Origin: Methylosinus sp. PW1
GTDB taxonomy: Bacteria; Pseudomonadota; Alphaproteobacteria; Rhizobiales; Beijerinckiaceae
Length of the DNA stretch: 64,000 bases
Reading direction: 5' to 3'
Assembly (NCBI RefSeq): GCF_000745215.1
Contig: NZ_JQNK01000002.1
Coordinates: 496,001 to 560,000 of the forward strand
In this document: piece by piece, positions 28,672 through 37,184 of the stretch
How the letters are laid out: every line of letters starts with the position of its first letter
How positions within the stretch are numbered: position 1 is the first letter of the stretch
Notes under the pieces: generated by a model
What the model was told of the DNA's origin: nothing
The model's database searches: none
What the model saw: the letters and a program-made list of their open reading frames with translations, nothing else
Position numbers and translations under genes: made by a program

Positions 28672-29082
28672 AGGGGTCTCCAGCTTGCGCGCGGCCAGCA
28701 GCGGGCTGCGGCCTCCTCCTGCGCGCGAATCGCGGGCGCCCGCTCTCGTCGGCCGGAGATTTGCCGGATGGCGGCGCAAATGTCGACTCTCCGCAAGCTC
28801 GGCCGTCGACGCCCCATTTTTCCGCGGCGCGGTCGGCGAGACGCGCACAAGGAACATCATCGGAACAGAGGCCGAAACGTCTAATATTCGCGTCGAATTA
28901 TCAGTATTATTCCCGACATCCTATTGGCGCGTTCGTAACGACGGCCATGCTTTATCCGCCTTTGCGGTCTAACCAGGACGCGCTCGCCTCCGATAATGGC
29001 TCGTTACATGAGAGCGAAGCCCCGGCCGAAGCTTCGCTGTGAGCGGCTCTTTCCGGTCGAAACTCGGTCGCGAGAAGGTATA
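28672..29082. other. Divergent intergenic region
   Basis: A 411-base gap between the minus-strand GH94-type gene and a plus-strand gene. It must hold both promoters. A low-GC stretch lies at about 28880-28925. I see no supported gene. Confidence 0.5.
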
Positions 29083-29862
29083 ATGAATGAGATGGCCATG
29101 CGGTCTTTCGTGCGAATGAGTGAGATGGACGAATCCAAAAGGGAGGGCCAGCCGGCGACGACGGGCGATGCGCCCGCCCCGACGGCGCTGGTGACGGATA
29201 GGCGGTCCGAGCGGGGCTCCGGCCAGCGCGCGCTGGCCACGGAGACCAAGGAGACCCGCGTCGCCAATCTGACCGGCGCGATGCGGCGGGCGCGGCTCGC
29301 CAACGCCGAGCGCTCGGGCGTTCTCGCCGATCTCCGCGACGCCGAGATCGCCCGGCTCGAAATATTGCGGGACCATCTGGATCCCGTCCTCGCCCAGGCG
29401 CCGAAGGATTGCGATCTCTTCGACATAGGCGTCTCGCATGGCGATCGCCCGCGGCTCTTCATCGATCACGTCGGCTTCGTCGAGATGGGCCGGGACCGCC
29501 GCACCTATCGCTTTCTGCAGGACACGCGCAACGGCCGCGTCACCATAGGCGAGAGCGAAAATATTGCGACATTGGTGGAGGCTATCACGGAATATATGGC
29601 GCATCGGCTGATCGAGCGGGAGAAAGCGCTGGCTTTCGACTTCGCCGGACAGGGCGGCGCCCGCGCCTTCACCGAGGAGGCGGCGAAGAAAAAGCGGCTG
29701 GCGGCCCCGCGAGTGAGCCTCCCCGCCCTGCCCCGGCCCGGCGGAATCGGCGAGACGCTCTATCGCGCCATTCTATTTCTGGCGCAGGGCGCCGGCGCGG
29801 CCGCGTTCTTCTTCCTGCTGTGGCGGCTCGGCGTCTACGCCATCCCCTATCTGACGCGCTGA
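29083..29862 (+). CDS. Single-pass membrane protein of unknown function
   Basis: A 259-residue protein. The first 60 residues are polar and rich in Thr, Arg and Glu. A globular part follows (ERSGVLADLRDAEIARLEIL, then FDIGVSHGDRPRLFIDHVGFVEM and RFLQDTRNGRVTIGES), and one hydrophobic helix lies at the C-terminus (AILFLAQGAGAAAFFFLLW). I do not recognise a characterised family, though the shape is common among Rhizobiales hypothetical proteins. The start at 29083 has GAGAAGG upstream. Confidence 0.75.
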   Translation: MNEMAMRSFVRMSEMDESKREGQPATTGDAPAPTALVTDRRSERGSGQRALATETKETRVANLTGAMRRARLANAERSGVLADLRDAEIARLEILRDHLDPVLAQAPKDCDLFDIGVSHGDRPRLFIDHVGFVEMGRDRRTYRFLQDTRNGRVTIGESENIATLVEAITEYMAHRLIEREKALAFDFAGQGGARAFTEEAAKKKRLAAPRVSLPALPRPGGIGETLYRAILFLAQGAGAAAFFFLLWRLGVYAIPYLTR

Positions 29863-29870
29863 GCCTCTAC

Positions 29871-29907
29871 AGAGTCCTTCCGGTTCAGCTCGAACCGGAA
29901 TGACTCT
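29871..29907. repeat. Inverted repeat after the membrane-protein gene
   Basis: TTCCGGTTC and GAACCGGAA form a 9-base stem with a 5-base loop, and AGAGT/ACTCT closes the outer end after a two-base mismatch. Elements of this type recur between genes in Rhizobiales genomes from memory; here it could act as a terminator for one or both flanking convergent genes. Confidence 0.6.
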
Positions 29908-29925
29908 CTATCTCCGTGTTCGGTC

Positions 29926-29969
29926 GTGTTTTCTTCACGCGAACCGGTTCCCACTTCGCTCGAAAACAC
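29926..29969. repeat. Second imperfect palindrome
   Basis: GTGTTTTC and GAAAACAC form the ends, and the centre contains the perfect palindrome GAACCGGTTC at 29941-29950. It follows the previous inverted repeat closely and ends one base before the stop codon of the convergent metallophosphoesterase gene, so it is positioned like a terminator. The two elements share the GAACCGG core. Confidence 0.55.
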
Positions 29970-29970
29970 T

Positions 29971-30852
29971 CTAAAGGGCCAGCGCGTCCAGCTCCTCGAT
30001 CGTCTCGCCGTCCGCGCCCAATCCGCGCGAGCGGGCGGAGATGGCGATTTTGTCGCCCTCGCGCTCGATGGAATAGAGATTATAGGCGGCGCGGGGATAA
30101 TGCGCGCCGGCCTTGGCCGAGGCGGAGGCCACGCCGACGACCGGCGTCTCCCCATGCGCGCCGGGCAGGCGATGCAGGCTGATCTTGTGATTATGGCCAT
30201 GCAGGATCAACTCGGCGCCGTGACGGGCGATGATCGCCTCCAGCTCGGCGGCGTCGTCGAGACCGCGCAAAATCTTGGCGCCGCCGCGATGCGGCGGATG
30301 ATGCAGCAGCACGACCCGCGCCAGCCCTTCGGCCTTGGTCTTGTCGAGCAGCGCCGCCAATTTCTCGCGCTGCTCCGCGCCGAGCCGGCCGGAGGCGACG
30401 AAAGGCGCCGTCGGCACGGCCGAGTCGAGCCCGATGAGCGCCACCCCGCCGCGTCGCCGCAGATAGGGAAAGCCCGCCCCCTCCTCCGATGTCGTCCAAG
30501 GCGCGAAGGTCTCGGCGATACGGGGCACGGCGGCCGGCACATAGGCGTCGTGATTGCCGGGGGTGAAGCTGACATTCTCCGGGCTGCCGAGGCCGGAGAG
30601 CCAGAGCCGCGCGGCCTCTATCTCGGCGTCGAGGCCGATATTGACGATGTCGCCGGTCATCGCGACATGGTCGGGCTTTTGCGCCGCCATGTCTTCGACG
30701 AGCCGGCCGAGCAGGCCCATGTCATGCGCCTGCGCCCGCTTGTTGATCCAATTGGCGTAGCCGGTGAGCCGCTTGCCGGCGAGCTCTCGCAGGCTCGGCC
30801 GCGGGATCGGCCCGATATGGGCGTCGGAGAGATGAGCGAGCAGAAACGCCAT
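29971..30852 (-). CDS. Metallophosphoesterase
   Basis: A 293-residue calcineurin-like phosphoesterase. Metal motifs are all visible: HLSDAHIG, MTGDIVNIG, PGNHDAY, LLHHPPH and LHGHNHK. No signal peptide is evident, so it is probably cytosolic. The substrate is unknown (cyclic nucleotides, nucleotides or lipids are all possible for the family). It ends the mbfA direction: mbfA lies nine bases upstream on the same strand, so the two are likely co-transcribed. Confidence 0.9.
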   Translation of the reverse strand: MAFLLAHLSDAHIGPIPRPSLRELAGKRLTGYANWINKRAQAHDMGLLGRLVEDMAAQKPDHVAMTGDIVNIGLDAEIEAARLWLSGLGSPENVSFTPGNHDAYVPAAVPRIAETFAPWTTSEEGAGFPYLRRRGGVALIGLDSAVPTAPFVASGRLGAEQREKLAALLDKTKAEGLARVVLLHHPPHRGGAKILRGLDDAAELEAIIARHGAELILHGHNHKISLHRLPGAHGETPVVGVASASAKAGAHYPRAAYNLYSIEREGDKIAISARSRGLGADGETIEELDALAL

Positions 30853-30861
30853 TGGCTAGCC

Positions 30862-31833
30862 TCACGCGCCGCCGATGAGAATGCCCGCCGCGAGCACGAT
30901 CGCGCCGCCGAGCACGATCTGAAACACGGCCTGCAGGAAAGGCGTGTCCATGTAGCGCGCACGGATGAAGGCGATCGCCCACAGCTCGAAGAAGACCACC
31001 GCGCCGGCGATGGTCGTCGCTATGGCGAAGCTGTCGGGGATCGCATCCGGCACGAGATAGGGCAGAGTATGGCCGAGGCCGCCGAGCGTCGTCATCAGCC
31101 CGCAGACGCCGCCGCGCAGGATCGGCGAGCCGCGGCCGGTCAGCGAGCCGTCGTCCGAGAGCGCCTCGGCGAAGCCCATGCTGATGCCGGCGCCGATGGA
31201 GGCGGCGAGGCCGACGAGAAACGTCTCCCAATTATTATGGGTGGCGAAGGCGGCGGCGAAGAGCGGCGCCAGAGTCGAGACCGAGCCGTCCATGAGCCCG
31301 GCGAGGCCCGGCTGCACATATTGCAGGATGAAGAAGCGCCGATAGGCGAGATCCTCCTCCTTTTTCGCGCCGGGCGTGAGAATTTGCGCGCCGAGACGCA
31401 TGGCGAGAGTCTCGTGCCCTTGCTCCGCCGCGGCGAGATCGCCGAGCAGCTTGCGCACGCCGACGTCGGTCGCCCGCGCCGCCGCCCGCTGATAGAAGAG
31501 CGCGCTCTCATATTCCATGACCTCCGCTTCCTTGCGGATCGTCTCGAGCGAGAGATTGCGCGTCAGCCAGATCGGCCTGCGGCGCAGAAAGCCCTTCACA
31601 TCCTCGCGCCGAATGGGCGGCAGATTGGGACCGAAACGCTTCTGATAGAGGTTGAGCAGCGCGTGGCGATGGGCGGCCTCCTGCTCGGCCATTTCCTCGA
31701 AGACGCTGGCCGAGGAAGGATAGCGCTCGGAGAGGTCTTCCGCGAAGCTCTGATAGATGCGGCCGTCCTCCTCCTCCGAGGCGATGGCGACGGCGAGAAT
31801 TTCGCGTTCCGTGAGGTCGCTGAAGGATTTCAA
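30862..31833 (-). CDS. mbfA: Ferritin-like/VIT1 fusion iron exporter MbfA
   Basis: A 323-residue fusion. The N-terminal half is a rubrerythrin/ferritin-like four-helix domain with the diiron motifs EEEDGRIYQSFAED, EMAEQEAAHRHA, EYESALFYQ and AAEQGHE. The C-terminal half is a VIT1/CCC1-type membrane domain (YVQPGLAGLMDGSVSTLAPL, then several helices, ending LGGAIVLAAGILIGGA). In Bradyrhizobium and Agrobacterium, MbfA exports iron and protects against peroxide, and is repressed by Irr. A matching iron-control element lies upstream and is listed separately. Confidence 0.93.
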   Translation of the reverse strand: MKSFSDLTEREILAVAIASEEEDGRIYQSFAEDLSERYPSSASVFEEMAEQEAAHRHALLNLYQKRFGPNLPPIRREDVKGFLRRRPIWLTRNLSLETIRKEAEVMEYESALFYQRAAARATDVGVRKLLGDLAAAEQGHETLAMRLGAQILTPGAKKEEDLAYRRFFILQYVQPGLAGLMDGSVSTLAPLFAAAFATHNNWETFLVGLAASIGAGISMGFAEALSDDGSLTGRGSPILRGGVCGLMTTLGGLGHTLPYLVPDAIPDSFAIATTIAGAVVFFELWAIAFIRARYMDTPFLQAVFQIVLGGAIVLAAGILIGGA

Positions 31834-31899
31834 TCTGACGCTCCTTGCGCGCGGCGGAACGGCGGCGCTAGTTAGCTGTCGACGTCGCGCCGGCGACGA

Positions 31900-31916
31900 T
31901 TTGGAGCGGTTCTAGA
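31900..31916. promoter_or_regulatory. Putative iron control element (Irr box) upstream of mbfA
   Basis: The 17-mer TTTGGAGCGGTTCTAGA matches the palindromic ICE consensus TTTAGAA-NNN-TTCTAAA at 11 of the 14 defined positions (three A-to-G differences) and keeps the central TTC. It lies 67 bases upstream of the mbfA start and 60 bases before the divergent NUDIX gene. Irr repression of mbfA through an ICE is established in Bradyrhizobium, so this site fits well. Confidence 0.6.
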
Positions 31917-31976
31917 GTGTCGAACCATGGAACGCCAGATATTTGAACCGACGGCCGCCGCACAGGCGCCGGGCCG

Positions 31977-32450
31977 ATGAGCGAGTCCGGCTGGCGGACG
32001 CTGCTGACGACGCGGCTGATCGTGCTCGCGGCGACGGTGTTACGGCCGATGACGCTCGGCGTCCGCGGCCTCGTCGTCGATGCGGACCGGCGCGTGCTGC
32101 TGGTGCGGCACACCTATATCTCCGGCTATTATCTGCCCGGCGGCGGCGTCGAGCCGGGCGAGACGCTCGAGCAGGCGCTCGCCCGCGAGCTGGCCGAGGA
32201 AGGCAATATAGAGCTGGAGGCGCCGGCGGAGCTGCGCGGCGTCTATCTCAACCGCCGCATCTCCAAGCGCGACCATGTGGCGTTTTTCGTCGCGCGCGCC
32301 TTTCGTCAGACCGCGCCGCGCCCGCCCGACCATGAGATCGCCGAGGCGGGCTTCTTCCCGCTCGACGCCCTGCCCGAGGACGCGACTCCAGCGACGCGGG
32401 CGCGCATAGCCGAGGTTTTCGGCGGCGCGAAAGTCTCTCCCTATTGGTGA
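31977..32450 (+). CDS. NUDIX hydrolase
   Basis: A 157-residue hydrolase of nucleoside-diphosphate derivatives. The Nudix box is complete: GGGVEPGETLEQALARELAE followed by EG (GX5EX7REUXEEXGU). The substrate cannot be read. It is divergent from mbfA and its 3' end overlaps the convergent acetyltransferase gene by ten bases. Confidence 0.9.
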   Translation: MSESGWRTLLTTRLIVLAATVLRPMTLGVRGLVVDADRRVLLVRHTYISGYYLPGGGVEPGETLEQALARELAEEGNIELEAPAELRGVYLNRRISKRDHVAFFVARAFRQTAPRPPDHEIAEAGFFPLDALPEDATPATRARIAEVFGGAKVSPYW

Positions 32451-32977
32451 ACAGCCAGCCTCCCCACATCCCGCCAACCATAGGCGACCTGCGGAACGCC
32501 GCGCCAGGAGAGCTCGCGGCCGAAACGGCGCGCGCCCATCGCCTCATAGAAGCGGCGGGCGGGGAGGTTGTCGCGCAGCACCACGAGGCTCGCCCATTTG
32601 AGGCCGCTGGCGCGCATCTCCTGCGACATCTGCCGCATCAGCCGGCGGCCGAGGCTGCGTCTGTGTACGGCGTGGCGTAGATAGATAGCGCAAATCTCGC
32701 CGCCGCGGCCCAGCCGGCCGCCGAGAACGAATTCATGCGCGCGCCAATGCGTGAAGCCGACAGCCTCTCCGCCCGCATCGAAAGCCAGAACGATGCGCGC
32801 TCCGCTCGACTGAAAGACCTCGCGCCAATGATCCAGCCGCTCCTCGAGCGTGAGGGCCGAGAAATTCTCCGCCGGCAGCAGGCTCGCATAGGTCTCGCGC
32901 CAGCAGGCGAGATTGAGCGCGGCGAGCGTTTGCGCATCCTCGGCCGTCGCGGCGCGCAGCGAGAATTCGTCCGCCAA
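32441..32977 (-). CDS. GNAT family N-acetyltransferase
   Basis: A 178-residue GNAT-fold acetyl-CoA-dependent transferase. It shows the first strand and helix (LRAATAEDAQTLAALNLACW), the acetyl-CoA motif HAVHRRSLGRRLMRQM in place of the canonical R/Q-x-x-G-x-G/A, and the C-terminal RFYEAMGARRFGRE. It is a tandem paralogue of the gene just upstream (same WRGVPQVAYGWRDVG and WRGVPEVAYGWRDLG endings). The substrate is unknown. Confidence 0.88.
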   Translation of the reverse strand: MADEFSLRAATAEDAQTLAALNLACWRETYASLLPAENFSALTLEERLDHWREVFQSSGARIVLAFDAGGEAVGFTHWRAHEFVLGGRLGRGGEICAIYLRHAVHRRSLGRRLMRQMSQEMRASGLKWASLVVLRDNLPARRFYEAMGARRFGRELSWRGVPQVAYGWRDVGRLAVHQ

Positions 32978-32983
32978 GGCGAG

Positions 32984-33544
32984 TCACCAAGGCTTGGCGG
33001 GCGGCGGATCGATGAGCAGGCCGAGATCGCGCCAGCCATAGGCGACCTCCGGCACGCCGCGCCAAGCGCCTTCGACGCCGATCTTGCGACCGCCGAGCTT
33101 CTCGTAGAATTTCCGCGCCGTGAAATTATGCCGCAGCACCCAGAGGCTCCCCCATTCGATCCCGCGCTCGCGCAGCGCCTGCGCCATGACGCGCATGAGG
33201 CTACGGCCGGCGCCGAGGCGCTGCGCCTCCTTCAGCAGATAGATCGCCTGAAACTCGCCGGCATAGCCGCGCTCGCCGAGAATAGCGCTCTGCTGCGCGC
33301 CGCTGGCCGCAAAGCCGATGGCGACGTTTTCCCGCAGCGCCAGAAACACGCTCGGCGGCGGCTGTTGCGGCCCGCCGCCGCCCAAGGTCTCACGCCATTG
33401 CGCGAGGCGCGTCTCCAGCGTGTATTCCGCTAGAATTTCCGCCGGCGCCAGAGGCGTATAGGTCTCCGCCCAGCAGGCGACATGGAGGGCGGCGATCGTC
33501 TCGGCGTCCCCTGGCGTCGCTGGTCTGATCTCGATCGCATCCAT
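32984..33544 (-). CDS. GNAT family N-acetyltransferase (tandem paralogue)
   Basis: A 186-residue GNAT protein, paralogous to the gene that starts six bases downstream. It begins IRPATPGDAETIAALHVACW, has the acetyl-CoA loop QRLGAGRSLMRVM, and ends with ARKFYEKLGGRKIG and WRGVPEVAYGWRDLG. Loop and ends match its neighbour closely, suggesting a local duplication. It is divergent from a third GNAT gene. Confidence 0.88.
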   Translation of the reverse strand: MDAIEIRPATPGDAETIAALHVACWAETYTPLAPAEILAEYTLETRLAQWRETLGGGGPQQPPPSVFLALRENVAIGFAASGAQQSAILGERGYAGEFQAIYLLKEAQRLGAGRSLMRVMAQALRERGIEWGSLWVLRHNFTARKFYEKLGGRKIGVEGAWRGVPEVAYGWRDLGLLIDPPPAKPW

Positions 33545-33614
33545 GCGCGTTTTTCAGCAAGACTCGGGCCGGTCGCGGTCTTTGCCGACCGGGCGGCCCA
33601 TGTTATGCGCAGCC

Positions 33615-34112
33615 ATGATCGATCTCGTCATCCGCTTCTCGCCGCAGACGCCGGCCGATGCGCCTCAAATCGAAAAGCTCGAGGAGCGGGCTTTCGGTCC
33701 GGGTCGCTATGCGCGCACGGCCTATCGGCTGCGTGAGGGCGTCGGAGCCGATCTCTCCCTCTCCTTCGTCGCCCATGTCGGCACGCTGCTGGTCGGCGCG
33801 AATCGCATGACCGCCATTCTCGTGGACGAGACCCCGGCGCTGCTGCTCGGCCCGCTGACGGTCGAGCCGGCCTTTCGCTCGCAGGGGCTCGGCGAGGCGC
33901 TGGTCAAGAAATCGCTGGATGCCGCCCGCGACGCCAGTCACGGGCTGGTGCTGCTGGTCGGCGATCTCGACTATTACGCCCGCCTCGGATTCGCCCGCGT
34001 GCCGCATGGCAAGATCGTCATGCCGGGGCCGGTGGACGCCCGCCGCCTGCTCTATTGCGAGCTGCGCGAAGGCGCCTTCGCGGCGGCCAATGGCAGGATG
34101 CGGCGGCTGTGA
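33615..34112 (+). CDS. GNAT family N-acetyltransferase (YhbS-like)
   Basis: A 165-residue GNAT protein of the YhbS type, not close to the two neighbours. Visible are LLGPLTVEPAFRSQGLGEAL (acetyl-CoA loop RSQGLG) and VGDLDYYARLGFARV. The ATG giving MIDLVIRFSPQ is preferred over upstream in-frame ATGs because it starts the GNAT fold. zapE follows after 22 bases and may be in the same transcript. Confidence 0.88.
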   Translation: MIDLVIRFSPQTPADAPQIEKLEERAFGPGRYARTAYRLREGVGADLSLSFVAHVGTLLVGANRMTAILVDETPALLLGPLTVEPAFRSQGLGEALVKKSLDAARDASHGLVLLVGDLDYYARLGFARVPHGKIVMPGPVDARRLLYCELREGAFAAANGRMRRL

Positions 34113-34134
34113 CCTCTTCGACGAGGCGCCGCGC

Positions 34135-35274
34135 ATGACGGCGCCGCGCCCCCTCCTCGCCCGCTATGAGAAGCTGGTCGCCAGCGGCGCGCTGGAGCGC
34201 GATCCCGCGCAGCTCGCCGCGCTCGAGCGGCTGGAAGCGCTGGCGCGCGAGCTGACGCGTCGCCCCGCCGCCCCTTCGCATGGCGGTCTCGCGGCGCGGC
34301 TGCGTGGGCTGCTCGGACGGCGCGCGCCCTGCGGCGGTCCGCGCGGACTCTACATTCACGGCCTCGTCGGGCGCGGCAAGACGACGCTGATGGATCTCTT
34401 CTTCGCCGAGCTTCCGCTCGCCGCCAAGCGCCGCGCGCATTTTCACGATTTCATGGCGCAGGTTCACGCGCGCCTGCTCGCCGCGCGCCGCAGCGCCGCT
34501 CCCGATCCGCTGGCGCATGTGGCGCAGGAGATCGCGCGCGAGACGCGCGTGCTCTGCTTCGACGAATTCGCCGTGACCGATATCGCCGACGCGACCATTC
34601 TCGCGCGTCTGTTCACGCGGCTGCTCGAGGACGGCGTCATCATGGTGGCGACCTCCAATGTCGAGCCGCGCCGGCTCTACGAAGGCGGCCGCAATCGCGA
34701 TCTCTTCCTGCCCTTCATCGCGCTGATCGAGGACAGGCTCGATCAATTGCGCCTCGATGCGCGCGCCGATTTTCGTCTCGAGAAAACGCTGCTCGGCGAG
34801 ACTTTCTTCACACCCGCCGACGCATGCGCCTGCGCGGCGATGGATGCGCTGTTTCTGCAGCTGAGCGGCGTCGCCATGGGCGCGCCGAGGACGCTGCGCG
34901 TCGCGCGCCGCGATATCGCCGTTCCGCAGGCGGCGGGGCGCGTCGCGCGCTTCTCCTTCGAGGAGCTGTGCGCGCGGCCGACCGGCGCCGCCGATTACAT
35001 GGCGCTCGCGGAGGCCTTCGACACGATATTCATCGATGCGGTTCCGAAGATGAATTTCGATCGCCGCAACGAGGCCAAGCGATTCATCACGCTCATCGAC
35101 ATTCTCTATGAGAAGAAAACACGGCTGATTCTCTCCGCCGAGAGCGAGGCGCAGGATCTCTATCACGCGCCGACGGGACATGAGGCGCAGGAATTCGCAC
35201 GCACAGTGTCGCGGCTGATCGAGATGCGCTCGCGCGATTATCTCGCCGCGCCGCATGCCGGCGCCGTGGAATAA
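34135..35274 (+). CDS. zapE: Cell division protein ZapE (AFG1-like ATPase)
   Basis: A 379-residue P-loop ATPase that associates with the FtsZ ring in E. coli. It has Walker A in GLVGRGKTTLMDLF, a conserved HFHDFM segment, Walker B in LCFDEFAVTDIADA, and the family motif TSNVEPRRLYEGG. The C-terminal VPKMNFDRRNEAKRFITLID is typical. The start is the ATG of MTAPRPLLARYEKL; the upstream part of the frame overlaps the GNAT gene and is not coding. Confidence 0.94.
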   Translation: MTAPRPLLARYEKLVASGALERDPAQLAALERLEALARELTRRPAAPSHGGLAARLRGLLGRRAPCGGPRGLYIHGLVGRGKTTLMDLFFAELPLAAKRRAHFHDFMAQVHARLLAARRSAAPDPLAHVAQEIARETRVLCFDEFAVTDIADATILARLFTRLLEDGVIMVATSNVEPRRLYEGGRNRDLFLPFIALIEDRLDQLRLDARADFRLEKTLLGETFFTPADACACAAMDALFLQLSGVAMGAPRTLRVARRDIAVPQAAGRVARFSFEELCARPTGAADYMALAEAFDTIFIDAVPKMNFDRRNEAKRFITLIDILYEKKTRLILSAESEAQDLYHAPTGHEAQEFARTVSRLIEMRSRDYLAAPHAGAVE

Positions 35275-35400
35275 CCGACTCCCGCGCTCTGGCGGAATCG
35301 GATAGGCATCGCATTCGCAGCCGGATTTTTCGGCGCGGTCGAAAGTGCTTTTCGTCGACTCGTTTCAATCTATGTTTTCGAAAAAGAGGCTTTCCTGCCC

Positions 35401-36891
35401 GTGGTCGCGACCTGGCGGCGCCTCCTCATGACCGCTCTCATGGCCGGCGGCGTCGCGGCGATGCTCGCCGTCGCCGCATCGGCGCAAGAGGACGATTCCA
35501 GCGCGCTGCTCGGATGGCCTGCATCGCCCGCCTCGCGCGCGCGGTCATCCGGCTCGGACAAGAAATCCGACAGCAAAGCCAAGTCGCCGCCGTCCTGGCT
35601 CGACACATTGACGGTGACGGGCTTCGTCGAGGCCGGCTCCACCTTCAATTTCGACAATCCGTTCAACAAGCTCAATTGGGGCCATCTGTTCACCGATCGC
35701 GCCAATCAGCCGCAATTCAACGCCGGCGTGCTCACCATGCAGCGCCTGCCCGATCCAAAGGCGACGAAGGATTTCGACTTCGGCTTCAAAATTCAGACGA
35801 TGGTCGGCACCGATGCGCGCTACACGCATTTTCTCGGCGAGCTCGATTATGCGATGCGCGACCGCACGCAGCTCGACATTCTGCAGGCCTTCGCGACCGC
35901 GCATCTGCCGTGGATCACGGACAATGGATTCGATGTGAAGATCGGCCAATTCGTCACGCTCGAGGGCGCCGAGTTGGTCGACAGCATTTTCTACAGCCAT
36001 TCCTATATTTTCAATTTCGGCATTCCGCTCAAGCAGACCGGCGTGATGATCTCGTCCGATCTCACCTCCTGGCTCTATGTCCATGCGAGCGTCATGTCGG
36101 GCGACAGCGCCAGCCTCGGCTGGCCGGGCGACAACAATAGCGCCGCCTCCTTCCAGGCCGGCCTGCGCATAAAGGCCTTCGACGACAGGCTGACCATTCT
36201 GGGGACGACGCACATCGGACCAGAAGATCCGATGCAGCTCGATCCGCTCGGCGTCGGCTGGCCGAACATTCCTTACGAATGCGCCTGCAATCCCAATCGG
36301 ACCTTGTCCTACAGCAATGATGTGACGCTCACCTGGAAGGTCACGGATCGGCTAACTCTCAGCACGGACATAAACTACATTCGCGACGATGGATGGAACC
36401 CGCTCTCGATCACGGGACTGTCCGAAGGCGCGCTGAGCCGGCTCGCGGATATTTTCGGCTTCAACGCCGCGCTCATTCCGCGTCGCCCGCGCGGCGTCAA
36501 TGGCTATGGCGTCGCGCAATATGTGTCCTACAAAATCGACGAAACGCTGCAGCTCAATGGCCGCGTCGAATTTTGGCGCGATCATAATAATTTCTTCGTC
36601 GGCGCCTATCCCGGCTATTTCGACTACACGAACATAGAGCACGGTTTCTATGCGCCCTCGGCGATCTTCCAGCCAGAGGGGCGCGGAACCAGCTATCTCG
36701 AGATCACCGCCGGGCTGACGATCACGCCGGAGATTCCCAAAGGCCTGCCGATCACCGGCCTGTCCCTGCGGCCGGAGCTGCGCTACGACGCTTCGCTGAC
36801 CGGCGCGGCGCCCTTCTTCGGCGCGAGCGGCTATCGACGCTCGACCGGCATGTTCTCGATAGATGTGATCGTGCCGTTCACGCTGAAGTGA
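35401..36891 (+). CDS. Outer-membrane porin-like beta-barrel protein
   Basis: A 496-residue exported protein with a signal peptide (AAMLAVAASAQEDD) and a Ser/Lys-rich segment. A long barrel of alternating strands follows, ending with FSIDVIVPFTLK. Segments such as TGFVEAGSTFNFDNPFNKLN and the DNNSAASFQAGL pattern fit outer-membrane porins of the BBP2/OprB-like group. Substrate is unknown. The start is GTG with AAGAGG upstream; an ATG nine codons later is also possible. Confidence 0.8.
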   Translation: MVATWRRLLMTALMAGGVAAMLAVAASAQEDDSSALLGWPASPASRARSSGSDKKSDSKAKSPPSWLDTLTVTGFVEAGSTFNFDNPFNKLNWGHLFTDRANQPQFNAGVLTMQRLPDPKATKDFDFGFKIQTMVGTDARYTHFLGELDYAMRDRTQLDILQAFATAHLPWITDNGFDVKIGQFVTLEGAELVDSIFYSHSYIFNFGIPLKQTGVMISSDLTSWLYVHASVMSGDSASLGWPGDNNSAASFQAGLRIKAFDDRLTILGTTHIGPEDPMQLDPLGVGWPNIPYECACNPNRTLSYSNDVTLTWKVTDRLTLSTDINYIRDDGWNPLSITGLSEGALSRLADIFGFNAALIPRRPRGVNGYGVAQYVSYKIDETLQLNGRVEFWRDHNNFFVGAYPGYFDYTNIEHGFYAPSAIFQPEGRGTSYLEITAGLTITPEIPKGLPITGLSLRPELRYDASLTGAAPFFGASGYRRSTGMFSIDVIVPFTLK

Positions 36892-36910
36892 CGTTGGGCG
36901 AGGCGGCTGG

Positions 36911-36984
36911 CGACCCCGGTAGGATTCGAACCTACGACCTACTGCTTCGAAGGCAGTTGCTCTATCCAGCTGAGCTACGGAGTC
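36911..36984 (-). tRNA. tRNA-Arg (anticodon TCG)
   Basis: On the minus strand the gene reads GACTCCGTAGCTCAGC... and folds into a full cloverleaf. The acceptor GACTCCG pairs with CGGGGTC, the anticodon loop CTTCGAA gives TCG, and the T arm has GGTTCGAATCC. CCA is not encoded. Length is 74 bases. Confidence 0.95.
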
Positions 36985-37097
36985 GGCGCTCGCAAATTAG
37001 CATGTTCGGCCGGCGGCGTCTCGGGCGCTGTCGTCGAGGCGCCCTTCCCTTTCGCAATGATCCGGCGGCCGTCGACCGCACTGCTTGCTTTTCTTGG

Positions 37098-37171
37098 CGA
37101 CCCCGGCAGGATTCGAACCTGCGACCTACCGCTTAGAAGGCGGTTGCTCTATCCGGCTGAGCTACGGGGTC
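37098..37171 (-). tRNA. tRNA-Arg (anticodon TCT)
   Basis: The minus strand begins GACCCCGTAGCTCAGCC and its acceptor pairs with CGGGGTC. The anticodon loop is CTTCTAA, giving TCT (codon AGA). CCA is not encoded. It is similar to the tRNA-Arg gene 113 bases away and probably arose by duplication. Confidence 0.95.
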
Positions 37172-37184
37172 GTGACGGCGGCCG

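Noticed and set aside
27163..28884. 573-residue plus-strand frame opposite the GH94-type gene
   Set aside because: Composition dominated by Arg, Asp, Glu and Ala, with no domains; it is the antisense shadow of a well-supported gene.
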